Below are positions 63,505 through 64,000 of a stretch of 64,000 nucleotides of DNA, piece by piece. Numbering within the stretch: the stretch's first letter is position 1; every line of letters begins with the position of its first letter. Under the pieces are notes generated by a model, which worked only from the letters and a program-made list of their open reading frames with translations, made no database searches and was not told the origin of the DNA. The position numbers and the translations under genes are program-made. The stretch is from Typha latifolia (Eukaryota > Streptophyta > Magnoliopsida > Poales > Typhaceae): positions 9,497,096 through 9,561,095 of the forward strand of contig CM034100.1 in assembly GCA_019914945.1 (NCBI GenBank). The letters run 5' to 3'.

Positions 63505-63930
63505 CCGGTGAAGTGGAGGGAGGGCCGGTGGAGGGAGGGAGGACCCGTGGAGGGAGGGTCGGTGGCGGTGGAGGACCCGTGGAGGGAGGGCCGGTGGCAG
63601 TGGAGGAGGGCCGAGCTCGACGAGGGAGGGCTGGAGGAGGGAGGGTGGTGATGGTGATGATGGATTTTAGATGGAGGCGGCAGGCGGTGAGGGCAGTGAT
63701 GGCGATGTGGATCGAGGACCCGTGGAGTGAGGCCGGTGGAGGAGAGCATAGCTCGACGAGGGAGGGCCGAAGAGGGGAGGGTGGTGATGGCGATGTGGAT
63801 CGAGGACCCATGGAGTGAGGCCGATGGAGGAGAGCTGAGCTTGACGAGAGAGGGTCGGAGGAGGGAGGGCGGTGATGGCGATGATGGATTTTAGTCTTTA
63901 GATGGAGGCAGCACCGCGGTAGGCAGTGAG
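63505..63930 (+). repeat. G-rich repeat block with an 88 bp tandem duplication
   Basis: Purine-rich GGAGGGAGGG/GGTGG repeats at 63505-63640, then units starting 'gatggcgatgtggatcgagg' at 63698 and 63786 (period 88), with a third partial unit at about 63870. GGG runs are dense enough for G-quadruplexes on the + strand. The glycine/arginine- and proline/serine-rich frames here are repeat artefacts. Confidence 0.75.
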
Positions 63931-64000
63931 GGCAATGTGGATCGAAGAGATTTGGGGGAGATGGTGAGTAGATAAGAGATAGGGGGTAGGGTTTAGTAAC

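Noticed and set aside
63459..63818. Proline/histidine-rich and glycine-rich frames
   Set aside because: Produced by the G-rich tandem repeats, with no start or splice support.

Overview
The window is nuclear DNA of a flowering plant. It is AT-rich, has GT-AG introns and is packed with nested LTR retrotransposons and hAT DNA transposons whose CpG sites look decayed. The style (very long TE-filled introns, 2-3 kb LTRs, chromoviruses) would fit a large-genome monocot, but that is inference and not shown by any single feature.

The only complete host gene I can assemble is on the + strand and fills most of the window. It is VPS26C (DSCR3-like, the arrestin-fold subunit of the Retriever/Commander sorting complex). 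Eleven coding exons run from 2863 to 49389. They join without a frame break into 972 nt (323 codons plus stop) and match the family end to end. Six introns are small (73, 103, 96, 166 and 67 bp, one of them with a GC donor) or modest (2.97 kb). The other four (5.5, 16.5, 10.1 and 10.0 kb) are swollen with transposons. About 98% of the gene is intron.

Layout: 1-2363, a rearranged LTR retroelement (LTR, primer-binding site, LTR fragment) ending 0.5 kb before the start codon. 2364-3250, promoter/5'UTR with duplicated GA microsatellites and exons 1-3. 3251-11734, introns 3 and 4 with hAT fragments, a MITE and copia remnants around exon 4. 11822-28352, intron 5, a chromovirus broken by a solo LTR, a 3.6 kb hAT transposon and a second partial chromovirus. 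28353-28629, exons 6 and 7. 28630-38690, intron 7, holding a hAT remnant split by a solo LTR, itself split by a recombinant chromovirus that carries the 5' end of a second host gene, AAPT1 (choline/ethanolamine phosphotransferase). 38691-39130, exons 8 and 9. 39131-49162, intron 9 with a non-autonomous hAT and a degenerate LTR-gag-protease element. 49163-49389, exons 10 and 11. 50568-50926, a long inverted repeat. 50944-60810, a third chromovirus whose RT gene is split by a solo LTR that is itself split by another solo LTR of the same family in the opposite direction. 60811-64000, MITE-like ends, one exon of a probable SRPBCC/START lipid-transfer protein on the minus strand, a minisatellite and a G-rich repeat block.

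Nesting order is supported by target-site duplications I could read directly: ATAAG, TGGAA, GAGGT, GTATG and CACCC for LTR insertions, GTTCAAAC for the hAT, and near-perfect 7-8 bp copies for two smaller hAT-like elements. I saw no tRNA, rRNA or CRISPR. All transposon open reading frames carry stops or frameshifts, so none looks autonomous. The most unusual object is the AAPT1-carrying recombinant element inside intron 7.
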